Assembly: GCA_021307315.1 (NCBI GenBank)
Contig: JAJSPD010000057.1
Location: 1-64,000, forward strand
DNA from: Bisporella sp. PMI_857
Taxonomy: Eukaryota > Ascomycota > Leotiomycetes > Helotiales > Helotiaceae
Reading direction: 5' to 3'
Length of the DNA: 64,000 nucleotides
Shown: positions 47,601 to 59,951 of the stretch, piece by piece
Numbering within the stretch: position 1 is the stretch's first letter
How the letters are laid out: the number at the start of each line of letters is the position of its first letter
Program-made: the position numbers and the translations under genes
The notes under the pieces: model-generated
Database searches by the model: none
What the model saw: the letters and a program-made list of their open reading frames with translations, nothing else
What the model was told of the DNA's origin: nothing

Positions 47601-49530
47601 ACTCACAATACTAATTCTACACAAATCCCCTAATCGAAACCATCAGCGGCCCCGCCTTAATCAATAACACGAACACCCTTCCAGCCCCCTCCACCTTTTC
47701 AAACCAAAGAAGCCACCTTAAAAACGATAGGAACCCCGAGAGACACCCTCCGACACGGTCGCCGAATACAAAAACACGCATTAAAGGCCGAGACACCACC
47801 CAGACAGAACACAAGCGACATTTCAGCCAGCCAAGCAAAGCCTCGCGAAGAAAAACAACAACTATCGACTGCAAGCTGCGGCAAGCCATCACAGACATGT
47901 GTACCGGACAACTCCGAGTATATGAACCAGAGAACCGAGTCCACGTATTCAGGGCTCACCGCTGTATGCGTCACGTGTAACGGCAACATTTTGAAGCGTG
48001 TTGAAATATTTGATACCGTATGTGGATTCGGTGCTGGCTGTGTAATGTCGCTGGTTGAGGTATATTTCTATATATTTATATCTAAGAGGATATAGGTAAG
48101 GGAGAGGGGAAGAGGGGAGGCAATATATTTGGAATTTCCAAGCCTCACGGACGAGACTGCACAGGAAGGGGTGCGGTTCGGGGGGAATGTAAGTATATAT
48201 GTTCAACATCCCCAACACAACACGAGCATAGCAGAAAAGAGGCCGAGAGCCAAGGGATATTGCTGACGCGGAAATGAGTTAGTCGAGATGTGTACTGCTG
48301 TGATGCTAATATATCTACTTTTGATACCGGCGGGTGTGCCTTCGTTGAGTGGATGGTGGTATGGTGGGAAGGGGATATATTTGTCCCGATATATACATTA
48401 ACCGCCTAGCCAGCTCGTCCTCAGTAATATCAACCAGCTCGCGCGGGCTCATCCATCCCCAAAATTGCAAACCCCACAGCAACGAGGAAAAAGGAAGGGA
48501 AAACGATGAGCCGGCCAGAAGCACGCCGGAGATTTGGCATTGCATATTCGTAAAGACAACCCAGGACGTCCGCCAAAAGCTTACTAAGTACAGAATGGAC
48601 AAGAAGAGCCATATCCCAGCACGCGGAGCACCTTCCCTGAAAATTTCGGCGGCAGGTGAATCGAAAGCGAAATGCTGCGATAAGGGGGGATCCGATGGAT
48701 CCTTGCCTCAGGATATACCGATATACCGATATACCATCACCACCGCATATTATCAAAATACCGCGCATCGCATTCCCCAAACTCGTGAACGAGAAGCGGC
48801 ATATGAGTTTGACCCGGCCATCGCGAGCGGTCAGAGCCAAATCGTCCGGCTCTGACCCTAAATCTGGCTCTGGCTCTAACATCCAAAAACCCGAACGACA
48901 TCCCAAAAAAGACAAGTCAAGTCAAGACAGGCAGGACAACCAAACATAACGGCCAGGTAACCAACGCGGCCTCAACTCGCATCCCTCCGTGAACTACCGC
49001 TAAAACCATCCCCTTCCAAACCTTGCGGCCTCAGCACCAAACCGTCACATTCCCCCCTGCAAAAGAAGTTTTTTTTTCTTTCTCTACCCTACATTCTACA
49101 TCCTACATGGCTTGGACAAAACCCTGGAATCCGTCTAGCGATCTTGCAATAATCCAGGACAAACGCAGACGAAAGACAAAAGGTAGAGATAGACAGGAAT
49201 AAAGGCAGAGGTGAGCTGATATTTCAGAACCCGGTGTTTCGGTAGGTTTTTGAGAACGTATCCCTGTTCTGGGTAGAGCGCATACGATTGGTATAAGTCC
49301 TCACATAATATCAAATCTGTACATGCACATGTCTACAAATCTTGTTTGTCTTATGATTAACATACAAATATTCCTTGTCCCGTCGTTCATCCAGCCAATG
49401 CAAAAAGGTGGTAAATCATATTAATAACGGCCGTGACCCATGTTGAGACCTCCAACTCCAACAGAAATGTGATAAAAGGGAAATGCGTGAGCGTGCTACA
49501 ATGTATCCTGATTCATCTCTTTCATACCAT
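44679..49530. other. Large intergenic block between the CFEM and RNR1 genes
   Basis: About 4.8 kb without a gene I can support. It contains a GATG/GGAGAT tract at 44750-44780, a GTGA tract at 44831-44848, and three exact copies of GATATACC at 48712-48735. Frames on the minus strand around 48315-48915 include hydrophobic stretches but cannot be joined into a convincing gene. Confidence 0.4.
48712..48735 (+). repeat. Tandem repeat, 8-bp unit x3
   Basis: Three perfect copies of GATATACC in non-coding DNA. Confidence 0.9.
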
Positions 49531-52448
49531 CTATCCACTGCACATCATACACTCCTCCTTGTTTGCAATGCTGCCTGCAATATTATCAGTATGTAGTCAA
49601 CTTAATGGAGTGGGCAAACTTACACTCAAGAACGGCATCAGCGTAGATATCGTGCTCTCTCTCTTCGCTTTTATCCGCCTTATCCTCATCTTGGGTGACA
49701 GACTTGATAGCTGGCTGTGGAAGTTCCTCATCTTTTGGTGGAGCTACTGCCGGCTCGGTCGCTAGTGTCTTGGGGCTTTCACCTTCAGATACGTCAGCCT
49801 TGAATGTTGGTTGCGTAGCGGCAGCAAGCATGGAATTGGGAGAGAACTTTCGGCTCTCTGTTCCGGGAGGTGGAGTGGCGGTTGGGGTGGGAATACCATT
49901 TGGTGCCGTGTTGGTGTTGGTATCGGAAGCTTGCTTTACATACATTGGACGTGGAGCTGAAGTTGATGTAGATGGTGCAATAAAGCCTGTTGATGGACGC
50001 TTCTTGGAGATGCGCTCACGAGCAACATTGGTATCAGCAACCAAAAGAGCCTCTTGATCAACGGTGAATTGAATAGGAGCAGACGCTGCCATTGTGCGGA
50101 GGTAATACATTCCGGTCTTGAGGCCCAATTTCCAGCCAGCAAAGTGCATACTGGTGATCTTGCCCATTGTAGGGTCCTTCATGTGAATGTTCATCGATTG
50201 AGATTGATCAATGAAAGCACCACGATCAGCAGCCATTTGGACGATCGTGCGTTGGGAAATCTCCCAAACGGTCTTGTACAGAGCTTTGATATCAGCAGGA
50301 ATGTTGGGAATGTTCTGAATGGAACCACCATCAGCGATGATACGGTTCTTCATGTTATCAGACCAAAGCCCCATATCAACAAGATCCTTCAGAAGCCATG
50401 GGTTGACAACTTGGAACTCTCCAGCAAGGACACGACGAGAGTAAATGTTGGAGGTGTATGGCTCGAAGCACTCGTTGAAGCCCAGAATCTGACTGGTGCT
50501 TGCAGTTGGCATAGGCGCAACGAGGAGAGAGTTGCGGACACCGTGCTGCTTAATCTCTTGCTTCAAGCTATCCCAATCCCAGAGATCAGTAGGAGTGACA
50601 CCCCACATATCATACTGGAGCTCGCCCTTCGATACTGGAGACCCTTCATATGTCTCGTAAGTGCCATTCTTCTTAGCAAGGTCTACGGAGGATGTTAGAG
50701 CACCATGGTAGATAGTCTCAAAAATTTGCTTGTTGAGATGCTTCGCCTCAGGAGAATCGAATGGCAATCTGAGAGCAAGGAAGGCATCGGCAAGACCTTG
50801 AACGCCAACAGCGATGGGTCGGTGACGGAAGTTGCTCTTTCGGGCTTCTGGGACCGGATAGTAATTGATATCGATAATCTTGTTCAAGTTCCTGACAACA
50901 ACCTGAGTAACGTCGTGGAGCTTCTGGAAGTCGTATGTTCCGTTGACAGCATCAACAAAGGTTGGAAGTGCAAGGGATGCCAAGTTGCACACGGCTACCT
51001 CATCAGGCGCACAGTACTCGACGATCTCGGTGCACAAGTTCGAGCTTCGGATCGTGCCAAGATTCTTCTGATTGCTCTTTCGGTTGCATGCATCCTTGTA
51101 CAACATGAAAGGGTTTCCTGTCTCAGTCTGAGCCTCAAGAATAGAGTACCACAGCTTTTGAGCCTTGACAGTCTTGCGGCCCTTGCCTTCTCTCTCATAC
51201 CTCTCGTATAATGCCTCGAACTCGTCACCGTAGACATCGGCCAATCCTGGGCACTCATTAGGGCACATGAGAGTCCAGTCTCCGTTCTTTTCAACACGCT
51301 TCATGAAGAGATCAGGGATCCAAAGAGCGTAGAAAAGATCACGGGCACGGACTTCTTCTTTTCCGTGATTCTTGCGAAGGTCAAGGAACTCGAATACGTC
51401 AGCGTGCCATGGCTCCAGGTAGATAGCAAAGGCACCAGGACGCTTGTTGCCACCCTGATCAACGTATCTGGCAGTGTTGTTGAATACACGCAGCATAGGA
51501 ACAATGCCGTTGGAGTTACCATTTGTGCCAGCAATGTAAGCTCCAGTAGCACGGATTCGATGCACATTTAGTCCAATACCTCCAGCATTTTTGGAGATCA
51601 TAGCGCAAGTCTTCAATGTGTCATAGATACCGTCAATGCTGTCCTCCTTCATGTCGATAAGAAAGCATGATGAAAGCTGGGCCTGTGGTGTACCAGCAGA
51701 GAATAGCGTTGGTGATGCATGTGTAAAGCATTTGCTTGACATAAGGTTATATGTCTCTATAGCAGCCTCGATATCTTCACCGTGGATTCCCACCGCCACT
51801 CTCATGATCATGTGTTGTGGGCGCTCAACAATCTTGCCATCAAGGCGGAGAAGATATGAACGCTCAAGAGTCTTGAAACCAAAGTATTGATAGTTGAAAT
51901 CTCGATCATAGACAATGGCAGAGTTCAACTCCGCCTCGTGCTTCATGATTGTCTGGTATGTCTTCTCGCTGATCATCGGAGATGGTCTGCCATTTCTGGG
52001 GTTGACATAGTGGTATAGATCGGACACGACATGGGAAAACTGCTTTTTTGTCTGCTTGTGAAGATTGGATACTGCAATACGAGCAGCGAGGATGGCATAG
52101 TCTGGATGGGTGACTGTCATATATGCGGCAGTCTCTGCAGCCTATTGGAAGATTAGCAATTGATTAAGACGCGTAAGAAATCTTGCAAGTGAGCTTTAGA
52201 CGTACAAGATTATCGAGCTCTATTGTTGTAACTCCCTGATAAACACCAGAGATGACCTTCTGCGTGATGGCTGCAGCGTCTACGTGCTCCGCGTCGAGAC
52301 CATAGCAAAGCCGGGAGACGCGAGCTGTGATCTTGTCAAATTGGACGCGCTCCTTACGTCCATCTATATGCAATTAGCGAAGGAGTTACTAATTTGAGGC
52401 CATCAAGGCGTTCAAGTTCATTGTCTTACCTCTCTTCCACACAAACAT
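49531..52448 (-). CDS. RNR1: Ribonucleoside-diphosphate reductase large subunit (class I), 912 aa
   Basis: Catalyses reduction of ribonucleoside diphosphates to deoxy forms in the cytosol, as R1 partner of the small radical subunit. Four exons: 52430-52448 (19 bp), 52206-52363, 49624-52141 and 49531-49574 (44 bp), giving 913 codons including the stop. The N-terminal ATP-cone begins [18 protein letters not shown]. Active-site cysteines sit at residue 218 (LSSCFLIDM), 429 (SNLCTEIV, thiyl position) and 444 (AVCNLAS), matching the canonical positions exactly. [20 protein letters not shown] and the substrate loops are present. The last exon supplies the swinging tail [13 protein letters not shown] with Cys907 and Cys910, which re-reduce the active site. 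Between about residues 750 and 890 a Pro/Thr/Ser- and then acidic linker replaces conserved sequence, as in other fungi. If the final intron is not recognised, the frame runs on to a false stop at 49586 and loses the redox tail. Confidence 0.97.
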
Positions 52449-53142
52449 GTCGGTGAGCTGTGATAATGATAGAGTTGATATTGGAGGTGTACACAACGCC
52501 GCGATTCTCTTCGATGGTAATATACGTCAACGATTTAAGTTCTCGTGGTTTGAGCACCAGAATAATTGTATCACAAGAGGGAGAGGTGTGTTTGACGAAG
52601 TGGGAGGTTGATGGAGTGGAGGATGTTTTGCAGAAGTACTTTACGCGTCTGAAATTTATGGAAGCGCGTCCCCTTGGAGTGGGGCAAACAAACGCGATCA
52701 GGAAAGGCGCGAAAACCACTTAAACCCCTTCTACCTACAATCACGTGTTAATCCATTTCTAAGCAACTATGGGAATGTTAATCCGAGTTTTATTAATGCT
52801 ATATAACTAAATAGGTAAAGCCTGCTTGGAAACTGCTCCGTGCTGCACCAGTCCTTGGATGTTGAGATAAGCTACTGAAAGAGTATCAATATACAGCTAA
52901 GGCTCATGAACTGTTTAGTAATATATCTTCTATGAGTGATTGTTCATAGACTGAATTGAAGCATATCTTTGTGAACCATTGCCGAGGAACTGAATCTACG
53001 TGGCATGCCGATATGTTGAGCTTGGTCATCATGAATAATTTTGATTTTATATATCATCTCAATTATAGACTGGCTTCTGGCTTCGTCCAAAAGCTCTTCA
53101 TCATATATACAATGCCTATGCACTTTTACCCAAGGCCATCAT
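52449..53142. other. Intergenic between RNR1 and COX18
   Basis: About 690 bp, containing the RNR1 promoter and the COX18 3' end. I did not find clear paired MluI-type (ACGCGT) boxes; a single ACGCGT occurs at 52644-52649, about 200 bp upstream of the RNR1 ATG. Confidence 0.4.
52644..52649. promoter_or_regulatory. ACGCGT (MCB-like) hexamer upstream of RNR1
   Basis: One palindromic ACGCGT lies about 196 bp before the RNR1 start. In yeasts this hexamer binds MBF and drives G1/S expression of RNR genes; its use here is inference from location. Confidence 0.35.
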
Positions 53143-54135
53143 CTACAGCTTCTTTTCCGTGTTTCTCTCAATGAATAATTCATTGATAGGTATCTTCGCA
53201 GGCACATAAGGCTTAGGCGGGCTCACTCCTCTCGGAAGCGATATAGACTTGTCTACAATCAATCCTTGAAGGTACGCGATACTGCTAGATGATATCCAGT
53301 ATACGAGCATAGCACTTGGTACTTGAAGCGTTACAGGTCCAATTGCCAGGGCCACCACCTTTAACGTACGGTCAAGTCGTTTCTGCCATACAGTTGCATT
53401 TGCAGGAAGCCCACCTCTGGCAATGTTCAGGAACATTACCCCTGATAACACAAATGGAAGTATGAGCATTGGGTCCGGTAGAAGCAGATTTGGGAACCAT
53501 AACATCCCTTCAGTTGCGAGTGATGGTTCTAGCGGGACAAGCACAGCATCCTTATTTTCAACTCTGAATATCATCCCCAGCAATCCCACATGAGCTCCGC
53601 ACATCGCCCGGATACCCTCCATAGCAAGTAGCCAGAACGGTACTTGTATGAAGGGCAGAAAGTTCTTCCAATACTGGCATCCCCATCGCCTGTAGATCTC
53701 TATTCTTTTATTCCTCGACTTCTTCAGCAGCTCCAGGTGTGCAGCTTGCGGTCCCTTGTGCCCAACCTCCCTCATTGTTTCTTTTTGCAATTGGTGCTGC
53801 CAGGCCGATAATAATGGTGTTAGCTCCCTCTGCTTTTTAACTCTGAGGCGCGTGTAGATACTGAAAGGAAGCACAACTGCAGTTCGCATAACGAGTGCCC
53901 CTAGAGGTAGGGCATATGCCCAGGGCAAGCCGGTAGCAGAATGAATGCCATCGAAGAAAGTATGTGCAGCCGGTATCAGACTCTCCACGAACTGGGGTCG
54001 AGGCGAAGCGTGAAATGATCTATAGCTTGATGGTAGCTGAAGGAAGATGGTATGAGGTCGTGGTGGAGAAATTGGGACGCGTTTCCCGCGCAGAATTGTC
54101 GTCATTGTCACCTGTTTGTGGAGGCCAGATCGCAT
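53143..54135 (-). CDS. COX18: COX18, mitochondrial inner-membrane insertase (Oxa1/YidC family), 330 aa
   Basis: COX18 exports the C-terminal tail of Cox2 across the mitochondrial inner membrane during cytochrome oxidase assembly. The uninterrupted frame of 330 codons starts at the ATG at 54135 with a basic, Ser/Arg-rich presequence (RGKRVPISPPRPH, then SSYRSFHASPRPQF, a typical mitochondrial cleavage region). The mature part has the YidC/Oxa1 fold: LPWAYALPLGALVMRTAVVL as the first conserved span, a polar coiled stretch (RVKKQRELTPLLSAW), WKNFLPFIQVPFWLLAMEGIR, LLLPDPMLILPFVLSGVMFL and a last span VPSAMLVYWISSSSIAYLQG. The layout and length fit COX18 better than the longer OXA1, which has an extended C-terminal coiled coil absent here. 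It is intronless and divergent from ALG11, sharing a 361-bp promoter. A second ATG ten codons in (54105) is a possible alternative start. Confidence 0.9.
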   Translation of the reverse strand: MRSGLHKQVTMTTILRGKRVPISPPRPHTIFLQLPSSYRSFHASPRPQFVESLIPAAHTFFDGIHSATGLPWAYALPLGALVMRTAVVLPFSIYTRLRVKKQRELTPLLSAWQHQLQKETMREVGHKGPQAAHLELLKKSRNKRIEIYRRWGCQYWKNFLPFIQVPFWLLAMEGIRAMCGAHVGLLGMIFRVENKDAVLVPLEPSLATEGMLWFPNLLLPDPMLILPFVLSGVMFLNIARGGLPANATVWQKRLDRTLKVVALAIGPVTLQVPSAMLVYWISSSSIAYLQGLIVDKSISLPRGVSPPKPYVPAKIPINELFIERNTEKKL

Positions 54136-54496
54136 CCTCTAGAAGAGTAATACAAGACGTTGTAGACGAAGAGGTGTTGTAGACAGGCACAACGTCGTGG
54201 TTGAGCTAGCCGCTGCCATATAAATTATTGAGCTAGCTCTGCAGGCCACAATATATCAATCATAAGAACGCATCTAAATGTATTACGATAAGAAACTCCG
54301 CGATTGTACAAGCCCAGTAATACCAGCTCTATAAACCCGGATGTATGTCTTCGATCAAAAGTTTGTAGACATTGGTCACATCCCTGTAAAGTCGGCGACG
54401 CCAAAAGGAACCACCGACGTCGCGTGCATTTTATATGGGTGACACCTGTCAAGGATATGCAAAGCAACCCAGATATACAAGAAACATCCCTCGACT
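54136..54496. promoter_or_regulatory. Shared divergent promoter region, COX18 / ALG11
   Basis: The 361 bp between the two start codons must contain both promoters. No TATA element stands out on either strand, which suits constitutive genes. Confidence 0.45.
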
Positions 54497-56419
54497 ATGG
54501 CAGAAACAAGCGAAGGCCCAGGAGATAGCAATGCCTGGACCTTTGGCTCAAAATGGACCACATTACTTCTAACCTTGCTTGTTGCAAGCTTCCCTATCAT
54601 ACTTGTTAAGTTTGGTCCTGCCCTCGTATTGAGGCTTGGGAGCACACTTGGTTATTATCTTAGGAAAAAATCAGCTGGCAGAAGAGCTCAGATACTAGAA
54701 TTGGTTGAGGCAGATGAACAGGAATTCATAGCAAAGGGTGGGCAAAAAAGTAACAGTGACGGCGAGTCGGAGAATGTGGTTGCGGGGACAGCCAGGAATG
54801 GCCAGAAAGACGCCGAATGGGACGGCATTGTCGGCTTCTTTCACCCCTTCTGGTATGGGATCTCTAGTTTCTGGCATGGCTACACTGACCAAAATTAACA
54901 GCAATGCTGGGGGAGGTGGAGAAAGAGTTCTCTGGGCAGCAATACGAGCTACCCAGAAACGCTGGCCGAAAGCGAAATGTATCGTGTATACTGGAGATCA
55001 TGATGTTGACAAAGATACAATGCTTGCGAGAGTTAGGGTAAGCAACAAATCTACAAATTCTCTACAAATTCCTTACCCGCCGTACTTTGCTGAATCGTGT
55101 TTTCTACCAGGGTCGCTTCAATATCAATCTCCATGCTCCCACAGTTACCTTCCTATACCTTACAACCCGGTCTTGGGTTCTCGCATCTTCATGGCGACAC
55201 TTTACCCTCTTAGGCCAGTCTTTCGGGTCTCTGATCATGGCATGGGATGCCTTCTCTTTGCTCACACCAGATATTTTTGTGGATACGATGGGTTATGCAT
55301 TCTCTTTAGCATTCTCCAAATTCTTATTCCGAGATATACCTACAGGAGTGAGCTAGCCAGAATTTTGATATGCTCTTCGAAAGAGCGCTGATTCTAAAAA
55401 GGCTTCGTTCCCGCAATCACTAACTGTATATTAGGCATACGTCCACTATCCCACCATTTCTACCGATATGCTTCAATCACTGGATCCAAATTCCGAGACT
55501 GGGACCCTGGGTGTTAACGCTGGGAAGGGGAAAGGCGCTGTCGGAGCCGGGAAGCGGTTCTATTGGCAGATCTTCGCTACATTTTACTCCTGGGTCGGAG
55601 CTTCAATTGACGTCGTTATGACTAATTCATCATGGACCTTAGATCATATTACATCCCTATGGGGAGACTGGAGGCAAGAACTGGGAAAGTCTGATCCTAT
55701 TACTGTCTATCCTCCAGTCGCAGTGGAAGAGCTAGAGAAGGCAGTTGATGTATCACCTGCCAGCGAGAAGAAACGTGAGAATGCGTTACTTTACATTGCC
55801 CAATTCCGACCGGAGAAGAACCACCACCTAATTTTGAACGCTTTCGCAGAGTTCATGTCGAGGAAAACTCCTGCGACAAAGGATGCGAAACTAATCTTGA
55901 TTGGAAGCGTAAGAGATGACTCGGACTCGAAAAGAGTGTATGAATTGAGACTCTTGGCAAATGAGTTGCATATAAAAGACAGAGTCGAGTTCCATCTCGA
56001 TGCTGCATGGTCAGAAATCTTGGACTGGCTGTCAAGAGCTAGTGTTGGTGTCAACGGGATGTGGAATGAGCATTTTGGTATAGGTGTTGTTGAGTATCAA
56101 GCAGCAGGTCTGATTTCTGTCGTTCACGATAGTGGTGGACCAAAGCGGGATATTGTCGTTGACATTAATGGCAAGCCAACAGGTAAAATTTGCATTCATC
56201 CATATCTCTGTATATGACTGACCAAGGTCAGGTTTTCACGCCACAACAGCCACGGAGTTCGCAGAGGGCTTTGAGAAAGCTTTAGGATTAGAGGATAAGC
56301 TGGCCATGCGTCTAAGAGCTCGTGAATCGGCACAACGTTTTACAGATGACACATTTGCGAAAGGATGGATAGTGCAGATGGAGGAGTTGGTTCGGTTACG
56401 GCAGTCACAATATTCGTAA
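54497..56419 (+). CDS. ALG11: ALG11, GDP-Man:Man3GlcNAc2-PP-dolichol alpha-1,2-mannosyltransferase, 554 aa
   Basis: Adds the fourth and fifth mannoses to the dolichol-linked N-glycan precursor on the cytosolic face of the ER. Five exons, 54497-54852, 54902-55037, 55111-55347, 55435-56182 and 56232-56419, join to 555 codons including the stop. The N-terminus has one membrane anchor (about residues 21-43, [21 protein letters not shown]). Then come the ALG11 opening [19 protein letters not shown] across the first splice, [20 protein letters not shown] at the start of exon 4, and the GT4 donor-binding region: [42 protein letters not shown], and [15 protein letters not shown] with the following [11 protein letters not shown], containing the E-x7-E type motif. 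Every block of the family is present with normal length. It shares a promoter with COX18. Confidence 0.95.
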
Positions 56420-57697
56420 TACCCCATATTGACAGCGATAGTCAATAAAGCGTTGATTTGTTGAATGCACACCATTGCTTTTCCCGAAGAACAATTTTTT
56501 TATCAACAGTAAGTACTTGTAGGAGCATCAATTGCCAGTAGTCTATCTAGTAAAAGTAGGTGCTTTTTTCAATTAGCAATATAGTGAACCACGCAACTTC
56601 TGAGCCTTCAGATGTTTTATGCAATGCTTTCCCTAATCGTGCTTCGTGATGAACAGGAGTCGTTCTTTCATTGTATACTACACAAGTAATTCATTCCGAA
56701 AACTCAAGATCATACATCAATTTAACCACCAGATCAGGATTCCACGTCTGGTAATGTCCATCATGTCACCACCACTTTTTATACATTCTCCACACGCTTA
56801 ACACCACTCTTCGTCATTTCATCCCTCAAACCCATTACCCCCTTCCAGACCTGGATCAAAATTTCTACCCCATATACATCACCAGCTAATCCTCGCTTGG
56901 ACCCCCACCCGGAATGGCTTTCATCAGGGCCCGATAGCACTTTACATTCTCCACTCTGGCCATCACTAACGAAATAGCATCAAAATTAGAGGAGACACTC
57001 CCATGTGTTTCTATCTGGTGTAGATCGCGATTAGGGAAGGTGATTGAAAACCATGCTCATAGTGGCGTCCGTCTCTGGCTGATATCGAGCTCCAATCCAT
57101 ATGCACGACTTTCTTGTCCCCGGATCTGTTTCTCATACACCATAACTTGGATACTGGGTATATCTATCGCAGCAGTAAACATGGCCGGAAATACCGAGCT
57201 AGTCGCCAAAAAATACTGCCTTCCTCATCCGATAATGACTCGGAAACAACATCGGTCCAGTCTTCTTGACCGAACAGGCAGCAATGCACGATCTTAGCAC
57301 TGGTTATTCTGTGTTCAAGTTCTTAGTATCAGTAGTATATTGTTTCTGCTATGGAGAAGATGTTTTATCTACAACAAGACTTTCATGGCGGGACCAGTCG
57401 TGGTGGGACCTAAAGGAGACCTGTTAGACCTGGGTGGCTTCGAGAGCTCTGGCTGCAGAGGAATTTAGCCGTGCTAATGCGGACGGAGTTGAAATGATCT
57501 ATTAAAGCACACCTAGTAGCCCAGTGGTGTATTTCTCAAGTAGAGCCGTCACCGTGTATTTTTGTTGCTTTGCAGTATGGTCAGTTCCTCAGGTGGTCAG
57601 AAGATGTGATGCTGTCCGCTTGGTTAAGCATAGCGAACACACAAAAGTACCAGTAATGAACATACCTGTAACTCGTCCCAACTTACAACAATTAATA
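56420..57697. other. Intergenic between converging ALG11 and Zn2Cys6 genes
   Basis: About 1.3 kb holding two transcript ends. No gene or repeat was recognised. Confidence 0.45.
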
Positions 57698-59951
57698 TCA
57701 CGTTGGCTGCGCGGCCCCGAAATCTGCTTCTTCAAAACGAAACATATCCCATAAATCGCCTTGATTTTGAAAGTAATTGTAAGCTCCCATCTCGTCCATT
57801 GGTTCGACCGTAAAATCGGAGTTCTGAAGAACACTGACCAAACCACTGTTGACTTGCGATGGACTGGTGGAAGGGGAAGCGATCGTTGTTTGCCCATTTT
57901 GGTTGGTAGTCATCCTGTTGAGGATACTCTCGCATTGGGCAATACATATATCACCCAGATCCCAGGCATGCTCTGCTTTGGCTTGTGTTAATCGATGTAT
58001 GAGAGCCCTGACACTTGATACGCAGGAGTCAGCAACAGAATCATTCTCCGTCTCAAGAGCACACCGGAGAAGAAGTGTTGCCGTGGAGGTAAAATGATAT
58101 GCCGAATCTAGGCAGTGTTAGACGTCATATTTCTGTGAGAGCCTATAGCTTTGACATACAAGGCAGCCAGAACTCTTCTAGTTGGCACTTTCTAAGCGAA
58201 ACAACAAAATCAACTATTGCATCCGCTGAGGCACGGCACTGGGCTTGATGATAGAGCCTAGCTGTATCATCCACACTGCCTGAATGTGTGATAGTCTGAT
58301 GGCTCTAGCGTTGGTGACTATTAAGTATTGGCTGGCTGACTTACATGGAGTGATATCCTACAGATAAGCATCTTCAATACCAAATATCCTAGGTGCAAAC
58401 TGCTGGTGCCAGACACAACATATTCAGAGCTTCCAGCAGTGTGAAACTGCTCTGGCAGGTCATCTTCCCATTCATCCAGTTGCACTTCAATGCGTCGAAG
58501 TGCTTTCACCGTCTCTTTGGTCTTAGCAGTTTTAAGACTGTAGATTAATGGGAGCACATCGCTCAAAAGCTTTGTCAAATGGCATAGGGCTATGAAACAT
58601 TCATTCTCGAGCACAAATTGATCATGCGCTGCAGCAGAATTTTGCATAGTATCTAGTGTTGGGACCTCAACGTCGTAGTGAATTGTGGCAATATGAGGAG
58701 GTGTCCCATGAGCTAGGCTCGCCCTACATACGGATCAGTAAAATTATCTTCCATTCCCACTGCGATTTTACCATTGATCATGTATAAATACACCCCACCA
58801 TAGGCGAATTCGCAAATTCTGCTCTGTTAGGGTGATATTCCACTCCCTCGGATCTCTGTTAAGACCTAGGCTATAAGCTAAAGCCACGGTTTTCCCATTG
58901 GTAATACCATTTCCAGTGATAGAAGTTACAGGGCGGCCCACTAGATCCAGAAGCGCAGCTTGGACAGTCGAGAGCCCAGGCGCAAGGAAGTCATCTTGCA
59001 AAGCCTTCACAGCTAGATTCCACGCGAACAGCTCGTCCGGCCTTGGATATTTTCTGAGTTCTGTTGATTGTTCCCAGAAGGTCAGTGTCACTGTGAGAAT
59101 ATCACAGACAAGTGTCGACGACAGATGCTCGTTTTCGTCATAATATGACGATACGAATGAGTCGTAGTCTATCATGGGGAAGGCAGGGTTTATTTTCTTG
59201 AAATATCTAGATTATGTCAGGACAACTTTTTCTCAAACCAACTATGTCCTCACAGATTGACCACTTCGTTCTCGTAGGGTGCCACTATATGCTCAACGAT
59301 CTCTCGCTGGCTCTTCCCGGGCCTTGGATTAGCATCTAATCCTCGTCGATGTCTCGGAATTGTGGTGTAGAGAACAGGTCTGTTAGGTTTCGCGGAATAG
59401 TTCCTGAATAGACGGCGGGACGATTCAGATTCGTTTCGAGCTTCTGGTGACATATATTCCTCCAAAACTTGGGCATCACTAGTGGTGACCGGACCTACAA
59501 TATGTGTGGAATCGGATGGGTTTTCATGAGTGGGTACTTCAGAAGATTGGAGAGGCTGCTTCTCCCGTCCGCTGTCGTATCTGACGGGATAATTTTTATT
59601 ATCACTGTTGCGATAGTTCCTAAGATTTCGAGGAGATTCATGCTGCATCTCTGGCATATGGACTTCTGCTGATATTTGGGCTTGATTGTGCTCGTGAGAA
59701 TTCCCTATCCATGCCTCAGATCTATTAATCTCATGACGCGACAATGCAACACTATTGTTATTCATGACTGCAGAAGAGAATCTTTTTCGACAGGAATCCA
59801 ATATATATGTGCAGTCCATCTTGTTGATATGACATAGATGACATGCTTTCCCAGCTGTCTCGACCGAGCATCTAACCTTCCTTCGCCTACAAAAATCACA
59901 GGCTCGAAACTTGTGCGATCTATATGGCCTTGCTGATAGTTGGACATCCAT
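57698..59951 (-). CDS. Zn(II)2Cys6 transcription factor with fungal-specific domain, 685 aa
   Basis: Five exons, 59254-59951, 58772-59206, 58345-58723, 58160-58295 and 57698-58107, join in frame to 686 codons including the stop. The DNA-binding cluster near residues 18-45 is complete: CDFC, six residues, C, nine residues, CHLC, six residues, C. A polar linker follows to about residue 220, then the Fungal_trans middle domain: YFKKINPAFPMIDYDSF, LAYSLGLNRDPREW, RLWWGVFIHDQW and, in exon 5, the continuing YSAYHFTSTATLLLRCALE. The C-terminus (MGAYNYFQNQGDLWDMF) is acidic-aromatic, as in activation domains. Such factors are nuclear, usually pathway-specific, and often sit beside the genes they control. 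The aminotransferase gene lies 636 bp upstream on the same strand and is a natural candidate target (inference). The ATG at 59951 was chosen because the codon at 59984 is not ATG. Confidence 0.9.

Noticed and set aside
48315..48915. Overlapping minus-strand frames with hydrophobic stretches (for example GIWLFLSILYLVSFW)
   Set aside because: No ATG-led exon, no phase-compatible intron and no family motif; two frames compete over the same DNA.
50054..51211. Long plus-strand frames opposite RNR1
   Set aside because: Antisense shadows of a highly conserved coding region; no independent motifs.
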